Assembly (NCBI GenBank): GCA_003164755.1
Contig: PLUB01000075.1
Span: 1-64,000 of the forward strand
Length of the DNA: 64,000 nucleotides
Reading direction: 5' to 3'
Source: Methanosarcina sp.
GTDB lineage: Archaea > Halobacteriota > Methanosarcinia > Methanosarcinales > Methanosarcinaceae
Part shown: positions 48,861 to 58,712 of the stretch, one piece after another
Layout of the letters: each line of letters starts with the position of its first letter
Position numbering within the stretch: position 1 is the stretch's first letter
Made by a program: the position numbers and the translations under genes
The notes under the pieces: generated by a model
What the model saw: the letters and a program-made list of their open reading frames with translations, nothing else
Told to the model about the DNA's origin: nothing
Database searches by the model: none

Positions 48861-49865
48861 ATGGGGAGAAGAAAGAGGAATTACGAGGATAGACTAATAA
48901 CTTCGGAACGTGCAGAGGAGCTTATGGAAGAGGGCTGGAGACGAGCAGACCTGCACGTGCATACTACCTGCTCCTTTGATGTGCTTCCTGCAAGGGCTCT
49001 GCATCCAGAGAGTCTTTATGAGAAGGCCCTTGAGATGGGAATGGATTATATTTTATTTACAGATCACGATACCATAGGAGCATACGAGATTCTTGGATGG
49101 GATAGGGAAAAGCTTGTTTCTGGAGTTGAAATGAGTGTTGCTGACCCGAAATTTGCAGAACACGAGTTGCATGTAAACGTTTTCGAGCTTGATAGAGAGG
49201 ATTTCTTCGAACTTCGAGAGATCGCAGAAATAGAACGAGATTTGAAAAGTTTTGTTAGGTACCTCAAGAATCGAAGATTGCCTTTCATGTATAATCATCC
49301 TTTCTGGTTTGACTTCCATCAGGAGCCTAAACCATCTGCAGTACTAAGGCTGGCAAAGTTTTTTCCTGTACTTGAGTATAATATGCATGAGCTAAAGAAG
49401 AAAAACGAACTTACAATTGCTCTTGCTGAAAGATTAAACAAAGGCATTGCTGCGACAACGGACACTCATTCAGGAAAGTTTGGGCATGTTTACACTCTTG
49501 CAAAGGGTGATAATTTCAGGGAGTTTTTCCGAAATATCACAAATGGGAAAAGTTATATAGTCACTGAAGACCTTACGAGGGAGCTCCTGATCGATGAAAT
49601 GAATACATGGATATATCTTATTTTTGAAAAAAGCCAGAGAAGTATCGGTATAAAAAGCTACCTTACAGGGATAAAATCTCTGGATGCAATGGTGAGGATA
49701 TCAAGGAGCTCTCTTTTAAACTGCTACCCGATACTTAACAGAACAGCTATGAACTTACTCTATATGATCTCAAATACAGGGCTTCCTGCTTCTTTTTATC
49801 TGTATTCAAAAGAAAATTTTGTAAAGGAAATGGTCAAAAAAATCGAAATAGGAAAGCAAAAATAA
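48861..49865 (+). CDS. PHP domain metal-dependent phosphoesterase
   Basis: A 334-residue PHP-superfamily protein. The metal-binding motifs are in order: ADLHVHTTCSFD (near residue 29), LFTDHDTIG, a Glu in GVEMSV, the YNHPFWF histidine and TTDTHSGKFG. The C-terminal 100 residues are helical and basic and probably not catalytic. PHP proteins hydrolyse phosphoesters such as histidinol phosphate or 3',5'-nucleotides; the substrate here is unknown. The ATG at 48861 is the natural start. It stands alone between gene-free stretches. Confidence 0.85.
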   Translation: MGRRKRNYEDRLITSERAEELMEEGWRRADLHVHTTCSFDVLPARALHPESLYEKALEMGMDYILFTDHDTIGAYEILGWDREKLVSGVEMSVADPKFAEHELHVNVFELDREDFFELREIAEIERDLKSFVRYLKNRRLPFMYNHPFWFDFHQEPKPSAVLRLAKFFPVLEYNMHELKKKNELTIALAERLNKGIAATTDTHSGKFGHVYTLAKGDNFREFFRNITNGKSYIVTEDLTRELLIDEMNTWIYLIFEKSQRSIGIKSYLTGIKSLDAMVRISRSSLLNCYPILNRTAMNLLYMISNTGLPASFYLYSKENFVKEMVKKIEIGKQK

Positions 49866-50214
49866 GGCGTTAAAAAATGAAACTTGAGGACAAAAGGGTA
49901 GAAAGAAGGTAGCCACTCAGGTAGCTTTGGTGAGTGAATCACCATTTTTCTTCGGAAAGAGGATTAAAATGGATTATTTTTATTGCTGATGAAGCATGAA
50001 TAAATTCTTGCTCTTTGTGCTTCAAGACCTACAGTTATGCGTTAATGTGTTGTTTTTTCAGTAAAATTACCAATATCAATAAATTGTTGTATAGAAAATT
50101 AGACACACTGTTAAAACTGGAAACTAGCTATTTTATTCATAAAACATAACTTTTATTCCTTACAAGTTGACCTTGAGTGCTTTAGAAGTCTTGCAGTTAT
50201 ATTGATCTCCACAA
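49866..50214. other. Gene-free DNA
   Basis: GGTGAGTGAATCACC at 49929-49943 is a short perfect-ended hairpin after the PHP gene and could act in termination. Nothing else seen. Confidence 0.4.
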
Positions 50215-50499
50215 ATGCATAAATTTGGACACAAAATCTATACATCAGTAAAAAAGATGAATCCTGTTTTTTGTGGTGAAGACAAAAGGTACAGAGTGAT
50301 TCATAATTTATCGACCAAATTATCTGTTTACTGCCCTTTTGAATATAAATATCATGGAATGTGCTCGAATTATAGAGTTTGCTCCATCCAGGAGTTTGTA
50401 AGATATGTTGTGATGGGGAGTATTAAATATAGTATACTAATATATCCTTCGAAAAAGGAATACTATTTCAAATACCACGGATATCTAATTAAAGTTTAA
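50215..50499 (+). CDS. Small cysteine-containing hypothetical protein
   Basis: A 94-residue frame with cysteines in CPFEYKYHGMCSNYRVCS, followed by a beta-rich, aromatic C-terminal part. The pattern could bind a metal. There is no ribosome binding site close to the ATG and no family I recognise, yet the amino-acid composition is more protein-like than the chance frames around it. Weak call. Confidence 0.35.
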   Translation: MHKFGHKIYTSVKKMNPVFCGEDKRYRVIHNLSTKLSVYCPFEYKYHGMCSNYRVCSIQEFVRYVVMGSIKYSILIYPSKKEYYFKYHGYLIKV

Positions 50500-50806
50500 G
50501 GAGAATATAAATTTAGATTTTCGGCAGTATATCAAAAGTTCTATAAAATTCGATTGATTCGTTATCCTTTCCTTTTAAGATAAAATAAGAATTCATTGCT
50601 TTAACTAATCATATGTTTATAAGACAAAAAACATATGTATTTCTTTGGATCACTAAAGCTGTAGGACTTTTAAGACTCTCCAAAGTTGACTGATTAGGAA
50701 CGAGAGCTACTTTTTATGATGCCATAAGGTCAAAGTTCTATATCGATTCTGCAGTCTTTGTATCTCTAAAGTTTATCTGGTCTGTAGAACCATTTTTTTT
50801 AAGTGA
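50500..50806. other. Gene-free DNA
   Basis: No feature seen. Confidence 0.35.
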
Positions 50807-51130
50807 TTACTCCATAGGACAATTACTTCTTGTAGAACGATCTTCAAATGCCGTCAATTCCCCATTCCACACATATACACAGTTATATACAGATGGGTAC
50901 AGATGCATACAATTGTTCTCAGAAGGGCAACTTGTTTGTCCATTTGCCCAGTCACATTCATTAAAAGTTAGATCACTTTTTAAGCTACTGTATATTGAAA
51001 ATATATAGTATCATTGTGTACAGATGTAGAAACTGGATTTGAAAATATCAAGCTTGTTTTTCCCTTCCAGAGGGTTTCTTTGATTTTGGGCAATTTTCCA
51101 GCTGGATATATTGTCTGACAGTTTTTCCTT
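50807..51130 (-). pseudogene. Fragment of a cysteine-rich, probably secreted protein
   Basis: The minus strand gives CQTIYPAGKLPKIKETLW, SVHNDTIYFQYTVA, then after a frameshift TFNECDWANGQTSCPSENNC and MHLYPSVYNCVYVWNGE, ending NCPME and a stop. Four or more cysteines over 60 residues suggest an extracellular disulfide-rich domain. The N-terminal signal and the rest of the gene are missing. Confidence 0.45.
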
Positions 51131-51284
51131 CAAAACTTGTTTGCTTGAAGATTTCGATGATACTAAAGTTTTATGAACTCAACCACTTATAAAAAAAATT
51201 TCATTCTTTTTCGGCAGTATTCACAATCCTCGAATTTTTCCGAAAAATTGAAACTGGTAAATTTGATCCTTTAAATATGAAAAA

Positions 51285-51800
51285 TTATTCATCGCTGTTG
51301 ACATCATAGTTACTTTTCTGTAGAACTTGTGATGAGTAGAATTTTACTGGATTGTAAGAATATTTCATTGCATACTGAGTGCATTTCTCTAAATGCTCAC
51401 AATTTTTGCAATCTTCCCAGAGACTAAACTTTTCAGAATTTTCTATTTTCACAAAATCAAGTTTTTCAAAAAATCTAGGAACACTTGTCCTTACATAAAA
51501 ATCAAATGCATACTTTTCTATATTTTTCAGAAGATGTTTTACCAACTTGGTTCCGATATCTTTTCCCCGGAAGTTCGGATGGACTGCAATGGAATGAATC
51601 TCCATAATATTTTTCCCATTGAATTTAGTTTTTATTAGGGAGATACACCCTATAATTTTTCTGTCGATCTCATAAAGGAAGAAATCTTCTGGATCAAGAT
51701 CTTCCATGTCAAGAAAGTAAGTGGATAGAAGCTTCTGAATTGTCTGCATATCTGATTTTTTGGCTTTTCGGATGAGAATTTTTGTCATATATTTCGTCAT
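51285..51800 (-). CDS. GNAT family N-acetyltransferase
   Basis: A 171-residue acetyltransferase. The acetyl-CoA site is in HSIAVHPNFRGKDIGTKLVK (the RGKDIG version of the R/QxxGxG loop), preceded by the IGCISLI strand and followed by the FDFYVRTSVPRFFEKLDF core. This resembles the N-acetylglutamate synthase-like (ArgA-type) GNAT group. An extra C-terminal segment has CKNCEHLEKC, perhaps a zinc or redox site. M5 is an equally likely start. It stands alone; the acceptor is unknown. Confidence 0.78.
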   Translation of the reverse strand: MTKYMTKILIRKAKKSDMQTIQKLLSTYFLDMEDLDPEDFFLYEIDRKIIGCISLIKTKFNGKNIMEIHSIAVHPNFRGKDIGTKLVKHLLKNIEKYAFDFYVRTSVPRFFEKLDFVKIENSEKFSLWEDCKNCEHLEKCTQYAMKYSYNPVKFYSSQVLQKSNYDVNSDE

Positions 51801-52311
51801 TGGTTTTTATGGCTTATCATATATTTTCTTCAATACTCTCATTATCTTTTTATCACTTCTGCTCATTTTATTTGCTTTTTCAGTTCCCTATATTTTATTC
51901 TCTCTTCTTTTTTTGTCTTATCTATCTATCATTTTTTTTGTTCTGTATATAAGGTTCTTCCATCTTTCAAATACTAAAAATTTAGGACTCAAAAGCTATG
52001 TAATTAAAAACTAAAAATTGATGCAGTTTGTTTTTTGTGTCAGTATTCTTATTTTTCTGTAAAATTTCAACGTTTAAAATGTTATAAAAACGGAAATCAT
52101 GTGTTGAAGAATCTAAACACATAAAGCCTGTGAAAATTTAAATTTGAATTTATAGCAAATTTGTGAGATTTCCCTGTTTTCTTTTTTCTGAAAAGCATCC
52201 TCTAATTTTTTTTAATTAATTCTATTCGTGCGAGATTCAGAAGAATTCGTATTTTTGAGTACAGTGTTGTATATTCTTCTTTATTCAAACTCTATGTAAT
52301 ATTTTGATAAA
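51801..52311. other. Gene-free AT-rich DNA
   Basis: An open frame at 51760-52014 is a T-rich run encoding only hydrophobic residues and overlaps the GNAT gene's 5' end; I reject it as a gene. Confidence 0.4.
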
Positions 52312-52403
52312 CATCAGATTTCAATAAACCCCTTATTTTCACGAGTTTTTTTGCATATAACTTCTTATAATATGACCAAATTTAGGTTTTGATTGAAATT
52401 CTC
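52312..52403. repeat. Inverted-repeat element, family A
   Basis: Left 'tttcaataaaccccttatt', interior 'tcacgagtt' and 'tatgaccaaatttaggt', right 'gattgaaattctcg'. A diverged copy lying before the hypE end. Confidence 0.65.
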
Positions 52404-52732
52404 GTAATCATTCAACTCGGGTAAAACAAATAATTAATTCTATATTACAAATTAGTGAGTAAGTTTTTTGAGTTTATTTTCTGTAATTGTCAACTATTAA
52501 GTAGTGTTGAATCAGTTTTGTATGAATTACAATTCCACATCTTTGAAAACTTAAAATTCATATTTTTAGGCATAGTTATTGATACACTAATAAATCCCAG
52601 ACTTTCAAAAATTAGTTTAACATTTAAAGTCAATATCTAATAAATATAAACACTACCTGCAAAAATAAGTCCAATCGTGTGGTCTAAACGAACAGTAGGA
52701 TGCTGGATCTCAATTCTGCCGGCACAACTTGT

Positions 52733-53779
52733 TTAACATACGCGTGGAATCGGATCTCCGGAAGGCATATCTACATAGCGCATGGCACCGAAACGGTTCT
52801 TCAGGATTACTTCTCCTTTGTTTTCTGCAGTAACTTCCCCTATAATAGCGGCATTTCTGCCATAAGGGTGCTGCCTGAGAATTGAGAGAACCTCTTCTTC
52901 AAAGCCGGATTTTGCCCCAATTATTGCTTTTCCCTCGTTTGCAACCTCAAGGGGATCAAGACCCAGCATCTCACATGCCGCGGAAACGGCTGGCTTTAAT
53001 GGGATCCAGTCTTCTTCAATAAGGATGCCTGTTCTGGATTTTGTTGCCATTTCGTTCAGGGCGTTTGCAAGCCCACCACGTGTTGGGTCTTTCATTGCCG
53101 TGACTACAGGCTCTCCTTTTAGTGTTCTAAGCTTCAAAATAGGCTTTATAAGATTCCATAGGGGTGCAGAATCTGAGACCAGATCGGTCTCGAAGTCAAA
53201 ACCTCCCCTGTGGACTATCAGAGAAATCCCATGGTCTCCAACAGTGCCTGTGACAATGACTCTGTCTCCTGGGCTGAGCCCCGAGTCTCTTACAGGGGTA
53301 TCAGTAATGCCCAGGCCTGTGGTGTTCAAGATAATAGAATCGAGTGCTGTTTTCTCGACGGTCTTTGTATCTCCAGTTATTATAGGCACGCCAACTTCTG
53401 AAGCAGTTTCATCCATTGTTTTGATGATCTCTTCGAACTTCTGGAGTGAAAAGCCTTCAGGAACCACGACAGCACAGGTAAGAGCAAGTGGTTTTGCTCC
53501 CATAACAGTGAGGTCATTGATTGTGCCTGCAACTGCAAGTCTTCCTATATTAGTATCTGGGAAAAAGGAAGGTGTTATCACATAACTGTCAGTAGTCAGT
53601 ACGAGTTCGGATGCGGGATTAAAATTCTCAAGCCTGACCGTGGATCCGTCATCAAGGTTTTCGAGCCCAACAGAACCTGCACTTTTGTTGCGGAAGTTTT
53701 TAAGGATTATATCTCCTATCAGTGCCTGCATTATCTCTCCGCCTGCACCGTGCTCAAGAGAAATGGTATTGGGTTTCAT
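52733..53779 (-). CDS. hypE: Hydrogenase maturation protein HypE
   Basis: A 348-residue AIR-synthase/PurM-like protein that, with HypF, converts carbamoyl to the CN ligands of the NiFe site. Motifs present are ISLEHGAGGEIM, LTTDSYVITPSFFPDTNIG and MKDPTRGGLANALNEM. It ends in PRVC, whose last residue is the cysteine (C348) that carries the thiocarboxamide/thiocyanate. Last gene of the hypCDABE group, 41 bases after hypB. HypF is not in the window. Confidence 0.96.
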   Translation of the reverse strand: MKPNTISLEHGAGGEIMQALIGDIILKNFRNKSAGSVGLENLDDGSTVRLENFNPASELVLTTDSYVITPSFFPDTNIGRLAVAGTINDLTVMGAKPLALTCAVVVPEGFSLQKFEEIIKTMDETASEVGVPIITGDTKTVEKTALDSIILNTTGLGITDTPVRDSGLSPGDRVIVTGTVGDHGISLIVHRGGFDFETDLVSDSAPLWNLIKPILKLRTLKGEPVVTAMKDPTRGGLANALNEMATKSRTGILIEEDWIPLKPAVSAACEMLGLDPLEVANEGKAIIGAKSGFEEEVLSILRQHPYGRNAAIIGEVTAENKGEVILKNRFGAMRYVDMPSGDPIPRVC

Positions 53780-53820
53780 ATCCGTCTCCTTTTTCCTGCT
53801 TTTTGCTCTCCTAATATATC

Positions 53821-54489
53821 TTATTTCTCCACATTTTTCTTGAAACTAAGCTCGATAAAGTTAATCCAGTTTTCCAGACTTTTAAAGTCGTGTTTCGAAG
53901 TCAGGATAACAGGAACATCAGGATTTAAGGAAAGAATATCCTCTTGCATTTTCTTGGTATTACAGTCAACTGCATATGCAATGTCAACTTTATTTATGAT
54001 TGCAAGTTCTGAAGTCTTAAAAATCATCGGATGTTTGAGGATGATATCATCTCCTTCTGTTACACTTACGATTACTATCCTCAGGTGCTCTCCTAGTTTG
54101 AAGTCCACAGGGCAGATTAAGTTGCCTACATTCTCAATTATAAGGATATCCGTGTTTTCAAGGTCTATTTCATTAAGGGCCTTTTCCAATAGCTTTGCAT
54201 CCAGATGGCACTCCTTTCCAGTATTAACAGGAATTGTTGGTACTCCGAGTTTCCTGAAACGGGAAGCATCCATTTCCGCGATCACATCTCCTGCGATCAC
54301 AGCTATTCTATACTTCCCTTTGAGATTTTTAATCGCCTCCTCAATTAGAGTTGTTTTTCCAGATCCGATTGCTCCCATGATATTGACTGAAAAGACCTGA
54401 TGCTTGTCAAGATTTGTTCTGTTTTTTTCAGCAATTTTATCGTTTGCTTTGAAAACGTCGTATTCCATATGGATTATATGCATTAACAT
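53821..54489 (-). CDS. hypB: Hydrogenase nickel incorporation GTPase HypB
   Basis: A 222-residue SIMIBI GTPase: P-loop GAIGSGKTT at residues 39-47, ENVGNLICP, and the NKVD-type guanine motif. It delivers Ni to the hydrogenase large subunit with HypA. There is no N-terminal poly-His stretch. Starts at M1, M3 or M8 are possible and the ribosome binding site does not decide among them. It lies 24 bases after hypA. Confidence 0.94.
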   Translation of the reverse strand: MLMHIIHMEYDVFKANDKIAEKNRTNLDKHQVFSVNIMGAIGSGKTTLIEEAIKNLKGKYRIAVIAGDVIAEMDASRFRKLGVPTIPVNTGKECHLDAKLLEKALNEIDLENTDILIIENVGNLICPVDFKLGEHLRIVIVSVTEGDDIILKHPMIFKTSELAIINKVDIAYAVDCNTKKMQEDILSLNPDVPVILTSKHDFKSLENWINFIELSFKKNVEK

Positions 54490-54513
54490 AATATATCACT
54501 CAAGGGATTATTT

Positions 54514-54930
54514 TTATCTGTCTTCAGTTAAATCTTCATCTTCTGTTTCGATCTCAATGCTTTTAATTATCAATTCTCTTCCGCCTATAATATGGGCCGG
54601 TTTTCCACAACTTGGACAATCCATAGCTGCTGTATAAGCAAGAAGCTCGCTTTTGAGTTCGCTGCTTTCTCGAATCTGCGATGTGTTCATAGTTCCCTCA
54701 TATCCACACTCGCATTCAAGACGTAGAGGTACCATTTCTACAATGAAATCTGCATCTTCTGCAATGCTTCCCTCAGAAATGACTTTGAAACAGAAACTAA
54801 GTTGTTCAGGATTAGTGTGTGTTAACCTTCCAATCTGGAGAGTCACTTGCTTAACTTTCGTTGCTCTGTGAGATGTAGCCGAATTAATTACTTGTTCAAC
54901 GATCTCACAGGCGATTGAAAGTTCATGCAA
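54514..54930 (-). CDS. hypA: Hydrogenase nickel incorporation protein HypA
   Basis: A 138-residue nickel metallochaperone. It starts MHEL with His2, the nickel ligand, and holds a zinc site of C73, C75, C105 and C108 (ECECGYEGT and CPSCGKPAH). It is longer than the usual 113-115 residues because of an insert between the zinc pairs, a known feature of several archaeal HypA proteins. Its start overlaps the hypD stop by eight bases. Confidence 0.94.
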   Translation of the reverse strand: MHELSIACEIVEQVINSATSHRATKVKQVTLQIGRLTHTNPEQLSFCFKVISEGSIAEDADFIVEMVPLRLECECGYEGTMNTSQIRESSELKSELLAYTAAMDCPSCGKPAHIIGGRELIIKSIEIETEDEDLTEDR

Positions 54931-56041
54931 GTCTACTACCTCCTTCCCTTGAGTATCTTAACCAATTATAACACATTCCTTCTTGGCTGATCATGCATGG
55001 ACCTACAGGACTTTTCGGTGTGCATGTTTGTCCGAAGTTCGGACATTGGGGCGGTTTTGCTTTACCTGTGAGGATAGCTGCGCAAATACAACACTTTTTG
55101 TCCTTTATTTCGGCTTCTTTTCGAATAGTCTTAACGAAAGAGGCATAGATATCTTTGTACTTCTTTGCTGCATCTTTTTCTTCAAACTTTTTCCTGAGCA
55201 CCAGTCCTGAATTCTCTATTCTCCCGATACCTCTCCATTCAGAATCCGAAGTTTCGAATACTTTATCCATCATTTCCAAAGCTACCTGGTTGCCTTCCTG
55301 TTTTACAACTCTTGGGTAGCCGTTGTCCACTCTTGAGCATCCTTCCTCTATCTGTATTTGTAACATGTTTATTCCAAGGAGAATGTCTCGGACCTCAAAC
55401 CCGCTCACAACAACAGGAAAACCCTTTTTTGCAAGAGGTTCAAAGGGTTTTGTGCCTATAATTGTCGCTACATGCCCTGGAGCAATAAAGGCGTCAACTT
55501 CTGTATCATTGGCCAGGATCCCTATTGCAGGAGGCGTCCGCTTCTGAGAGGTGAGGAGGCTAAAGTTATCAGGGGTATTTCTCAAAAGGGAAGCCGCATT
55601 TGCAGGAATTGTGGTTTCAAAGCCTATCCCAAAAAAGACTACTTCGAGTTCTGGTTTTTTTTCTGCAAGGGCAACAGCATCGTCAATGCTATAGACCATC
55701 CTTACATCTGCCCCTTCAGACTTGGAGTCCAGTAAACTTTCTGACGAACCCGGGACTCTCATCATATCTCCGAAGGTGACTACAGTCATTCCGTTTCTGG
55801 CAAGGACGATTGCGATATCTATATCTTCTTCAGGAGTGACACAGACCGGGCATCCGGGGCCGCTAATAACTTCAATGCTTTTTGGAAGAATGCTTCGAAG
55901 TCCATTTTTTGCTATAGTCCTCTCGTGTGTTCCACAGACATGCATTATGCGAAGCGATACCTTTGAATTCCCAATTCTTTCCAGTAGTTTTTTTTCAAGT
56001 TTAGGAATAGCTGATATTGAAGGAGAATTTCCGTTTTCCAT
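54923..56041 (-). CDS. hypD: Hydrogenase maturation protein HypD
   Basis: An iron-sulfur scaffold that assembles Fe(CN)2CO with HypC. It holds the conserved MHVCGTHERTI, GPGCPVCVTPEEDID and GIGFETTIPANA segments. At the C-terminus it has the [4Fe-4S] cysteines (KCCICAAILTGKAKPPQC and later ones). The frame opens at 56080 inside hypC, but the ATG at 56041 is preferred because AGAAAGGATG lies at the right distance; the ATG at 56053 is the other candidate. The result, 372 residues, is normal for HypD. Confidence 0.93.
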   Translation of the reverse strand: MENGNSPSISAIPKLEKKLLERIGNSKVSLRIMHVCGTHERTIAKNGLRSILPKSIEVISGPGCPVCVTPEEDIDIAIVLARNGMTVVTFGDMMRVPGSSESLLDSKSEGADVRMVYSIDDAVALAEKKPELEVVFFGIGFETTIPANAASLLRNTPDNFSLLTSQKRTPPAIGILANDTEVDAFIAPGHVATIIGTKPFEPLAKKGFPVVVSGFEVRDILLGINMLQIQIEEGCSRVDNGYPRVVKQEGNQVALEMMDKVFETSDSEWRGIGRIENSGLVLRKKFEEKDAAKKYKDIYASFVKTIRKEAEIKDKKCCICAAILTGKAKPPQCPNFGQTCTPKSPVGPCMISQEGMCYNWLRYSREGGSRLA

Positions 56042-56060
56042 TTTAATTAGCATCCTTTCT

Positions 56061-56321
56061 TCATTGAGATTCACTTTCAAAGGTATCTATATCTTCCAGA
56101 CCTGCGATCTGCTTGAGAAGGTGCATTGTTTCTTCACTTTCTTCTTCCGATATTTCAGATATCGCATATCCCACATGGACAAGGACATGTTTCCCGAGCA
56201 TGGATTCGCTTGCCCCTCCCAGTAGATCCATATTTACGTTTCTACAGATCCCACCCATGTTGACAGTGGCAGTGTTTTCATTCACTATAAACGTGATTTT
56301 TCCAGGAATAGCTATACACAT
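56061..56321 (-). CDS. hypC: Hydrogenase assembly chaperone HypC
   Basis: An 86-residue HypC/HybG chaperone. It begins MCIAIPGKI, with the essential Cys2 exposed after Met removal, and includes VNMGGICRNVNMDLL and the HVGYAISEISEEES end. The frame reaches 56345, but the ATG at 56321 is the family start and follows AGAGGTAAC. First gene of the minus-strand hyp unit. Confidence 0.95.
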   Translation of the reverse strand: MCIAIPGKITFIVNENTATVNMGGICRNVNMDLLGGASESMLGKHVLVHVGYAISEISEEESEETMHLLKQIAGLEDIDTFESESQ

Positions 56322-56903
56322 GTTACCTCTACTGTTTTCTTTCAAAGCATGCTTAAATTATGTCGTTTAACTGTTCTAGATTAGTTTTTCGTATTTGAGT
56401 TAGTTTTTTATGTGAATTTTATTATAGCAAGAAATATGTTGTGGCCTTAAATCAGCAAAAGCCTTTAAAATTTTACTATCGTTTACTGAATAAACAGGCT
56501 TCATTCCCATTCCAGGTTTTCGTTTAAGCCTGAACTGCTGTAATTGATTATTTTATACCTTTGCGTTAGATATAATTATTGTTAATATCCACTTTTTTCT
56601 TTTGATCGCTCTTCTTACATGGTTGTTTTTTACTTTCGCTATTTGCCTCGAATAAAGAAGTGTAGATTCAATGATTAGAATTAGGCTCCGGGTTTTTGAA
56701 ATAAATCAAGGGGTAAAATTGCTTTTCGCAATTCTATAGTTCTATTTTATAACTTTTGTATTTTTTCACTTCTCCTGAATAATTTAAAATTGTTTTTTTC
56801 TGAACCTACAAGTTGATTCGGAGATGGTTTACAATTGTTCAAAACTCTTTTCGATCTGAATTTGGAACAGATCAATTTTTAATATGTAACCCAATTAATA
56901 AAA
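56322..56903. other. Upstream region of the hyp genes
   Basis: No gene. The minus-strand promoter of hypC must lie here; I cannot single out one TATA box with confidence. Confidence 0.4.
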
Positions 56904-56991
56904 AATTCCGATAAACCCCTAAATTTCGCCATATGCTTATAAATAGTGTATAAATTATTCTTAATAATCAAAGGTTTATCGGGATCCTCTC
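56904..56991. repeat. Inverted-repeat element, family A
   Basis: 'attccgataaacccctaaat' at the left and 'aaaggtttatcgggatcctc' at the right, with 'catatgcttataaatag' inside. It is the copy used as reference orientation for the family. Confidence 0.75.
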
Positions 56992-57599
56992 CAGTTTAAT
57001 TTGCTCAACATCTTCATTCAAAAAAAAGGCTTTCTCAATATTTTTTTGAAATCTCCTCTCCAAAATCTATATGCAAAATCAATGCGAAATGAAGTAGCAG
57101 ATGAAATACCATCGTACTTGTTTGTGATTCTATTTCTGTTACAATTTTTATGCATGCTATCATTTAAATGTACCTAAATTATTTTACACATGTCTGTATA
57201 TATAATTATATTTATTTTTCACACTCAATTCTATATCAATAGCTGTCAGGTTTAATATTTATCCTTTAATTCTAAATTATTTTTCTATCAAAATCACCAG
57301 ATTCTCTAATTTTTCACTATTTTCACTATATATTCATCCTTTAAAGAAACAATACATATAGCTTCTTTTACTAAGGTTCGATGAGCAAATTTTGATGGAT
57401 TGGTTTTATTAAACTGTCAACTATTGAGTATCCATTTTATTTTCCATTAGTTAGTAAGCAGAAGTATCTGTCGCATCAGAATAGGTATCTATCAACTAAT
57501 TTTAGGTAGGTTGAATAGTGCCTTTATTGATTTATTTTGTATATTAAAATTTAGTATTCAAATGGAATTTCATAATTAATTCTCTTTTTTAGTACAAAG
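56992..57599. other. Gene-free AT-rich DNA
   Basis: No feature recognised. Confidence 0.35.
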
Positions 57600-58480
57600 C
57601 GTAAAACCACTGGGTCTTCAGCTCAGTGGATGTAAGCGTCAACTTCAACCCGGCTTCTGTATGTAATTTTCAGCTGCTTCCTTGCTAAAGTTGCCGATAG
57701 AAGATGCGAAATATCCATCACACAATAGTGTATGTTCCTTCAAATAGTGTATGTTCCTTCAAATAGTATTTTTTTCAAATACCCTGTTTGAGTTTTTCAT
57801 GGCATAATTGTTGTTTCTTGTTTCAGTTTTAAAATGATCGCAAGAGTGCCGACTTTTGGCTCGCTCTTAACGAGTATATGGATGTTGTCTTCGTAAGTTA
57901 CTATTTCTAGTATTTCTCAACCGACCTCCTTCTCAATGTCAGAAATTATCTGTTTGAGTTCTTCTTAAATCTTTCTAGTATCTTTTTCGATACTTACCCA
58001 CAAAGATAATGTGATACATTGACAAAAAATTGCTTTATTTCATGAGAAAATAGCAAATCAGAGAAATGATTTCCAACACAAACTCTCTTTTAAATTTGTT
58101 GCTAGAACCAAGCAATAGCTTTGAAGCTCTGATGTTAAAAGCATGAATAAGAATCGCATTTAGCACAGGCTATATGTGATTCGGCGTTTAGTAGTTTTTT
58201 TAACAAAATTAGAATATAAGTCTGAATGCTCAGGAAAAATCATTCTTCTGCATAGGTAAATTTGAACCACACATCAGATCTGTCATTTTTGTGGATATCA
58301 TAATTCTGAGCTGATACTAAAAGATAGAGAATGGAAATGTTCTGATTGCAAAACAAGATAGCGATATTAATGCTGCAATTAATCTCGAAAAATTCGCGCT
58401 CATTTATTTAAATCTAATTGGAATCTAAAACTCTGTAATGTTGTGTATGTGCTTGGGAATTTGTTCTCATAAGAGGAAGG
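57600..58480. mobile_element. Decayed IS605-type element with divergent tnpA and tnpB remnants
   Basis: tnpA (minus, about 58020-57600): MYHIIFVGKYRKRY, then EDNIHI-like and LKQETTIMP, ending SSIGNFSKEAAENYIQ, with frameshifts. tnpB (plus, about 58040-58445): KIANQRNDFQHKLSFKFV, then TKLEYKSECSGK. The zinc ribbon CHFCGYHNSELILKDREWKC with CSDC starts at 58281. DINAAINLEKFAL, which carries the last RuvC Asp, follows in another frame. An end hairpin CCACTG/CAGTGG lies at 57607-57629. Divergent order is typical of IS605. Both genes are dead. Confidence 0.75.
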
Positions 58481-58586
58481 AATAGACCAACAAGATAATT
58501 CGTTTTTAGGTGAGTGGTAGTTCACATACTGTTCGGAATTTCCTTTTTCCTATTAATGTATTAAATATTATTAAAATCAAAAAAAC

Positions 58587-58593
58587 TTATATA
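58587..58593 (+). promoter_or_regulatory. TATA box of vhtGACD
   Basis: AAAAACTTATATACTATTCC lies 126 bases before the vhtG start, implying a leader of about 100 bases. It is the only strong TATA-like site close to the operon. Confidence 0.55.
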
Positions 58594-58712
58594 CTATTCC
58601 CTCATTGAAAACATTAGCGATAGGTTTATGTTCGCATTTATATAATTTTAGTAAATATTTAATTGTATTTCTTTTAAATGTATTATTTTGTTAAAAGCAA
58701 GATGTGGTAGAG

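Noticed and set aside
51760-52014. Hydrophobic 84-residue frame
   Set aside because: It comes from a T-rich run, overlaps the GNAT gene start and has no ribosome binding site.
53025-53585. 186-residue frame opposite hypE
   Set aside because: It lies wholly inside a well-conserved gene; its length follows from codon bias of hypE.
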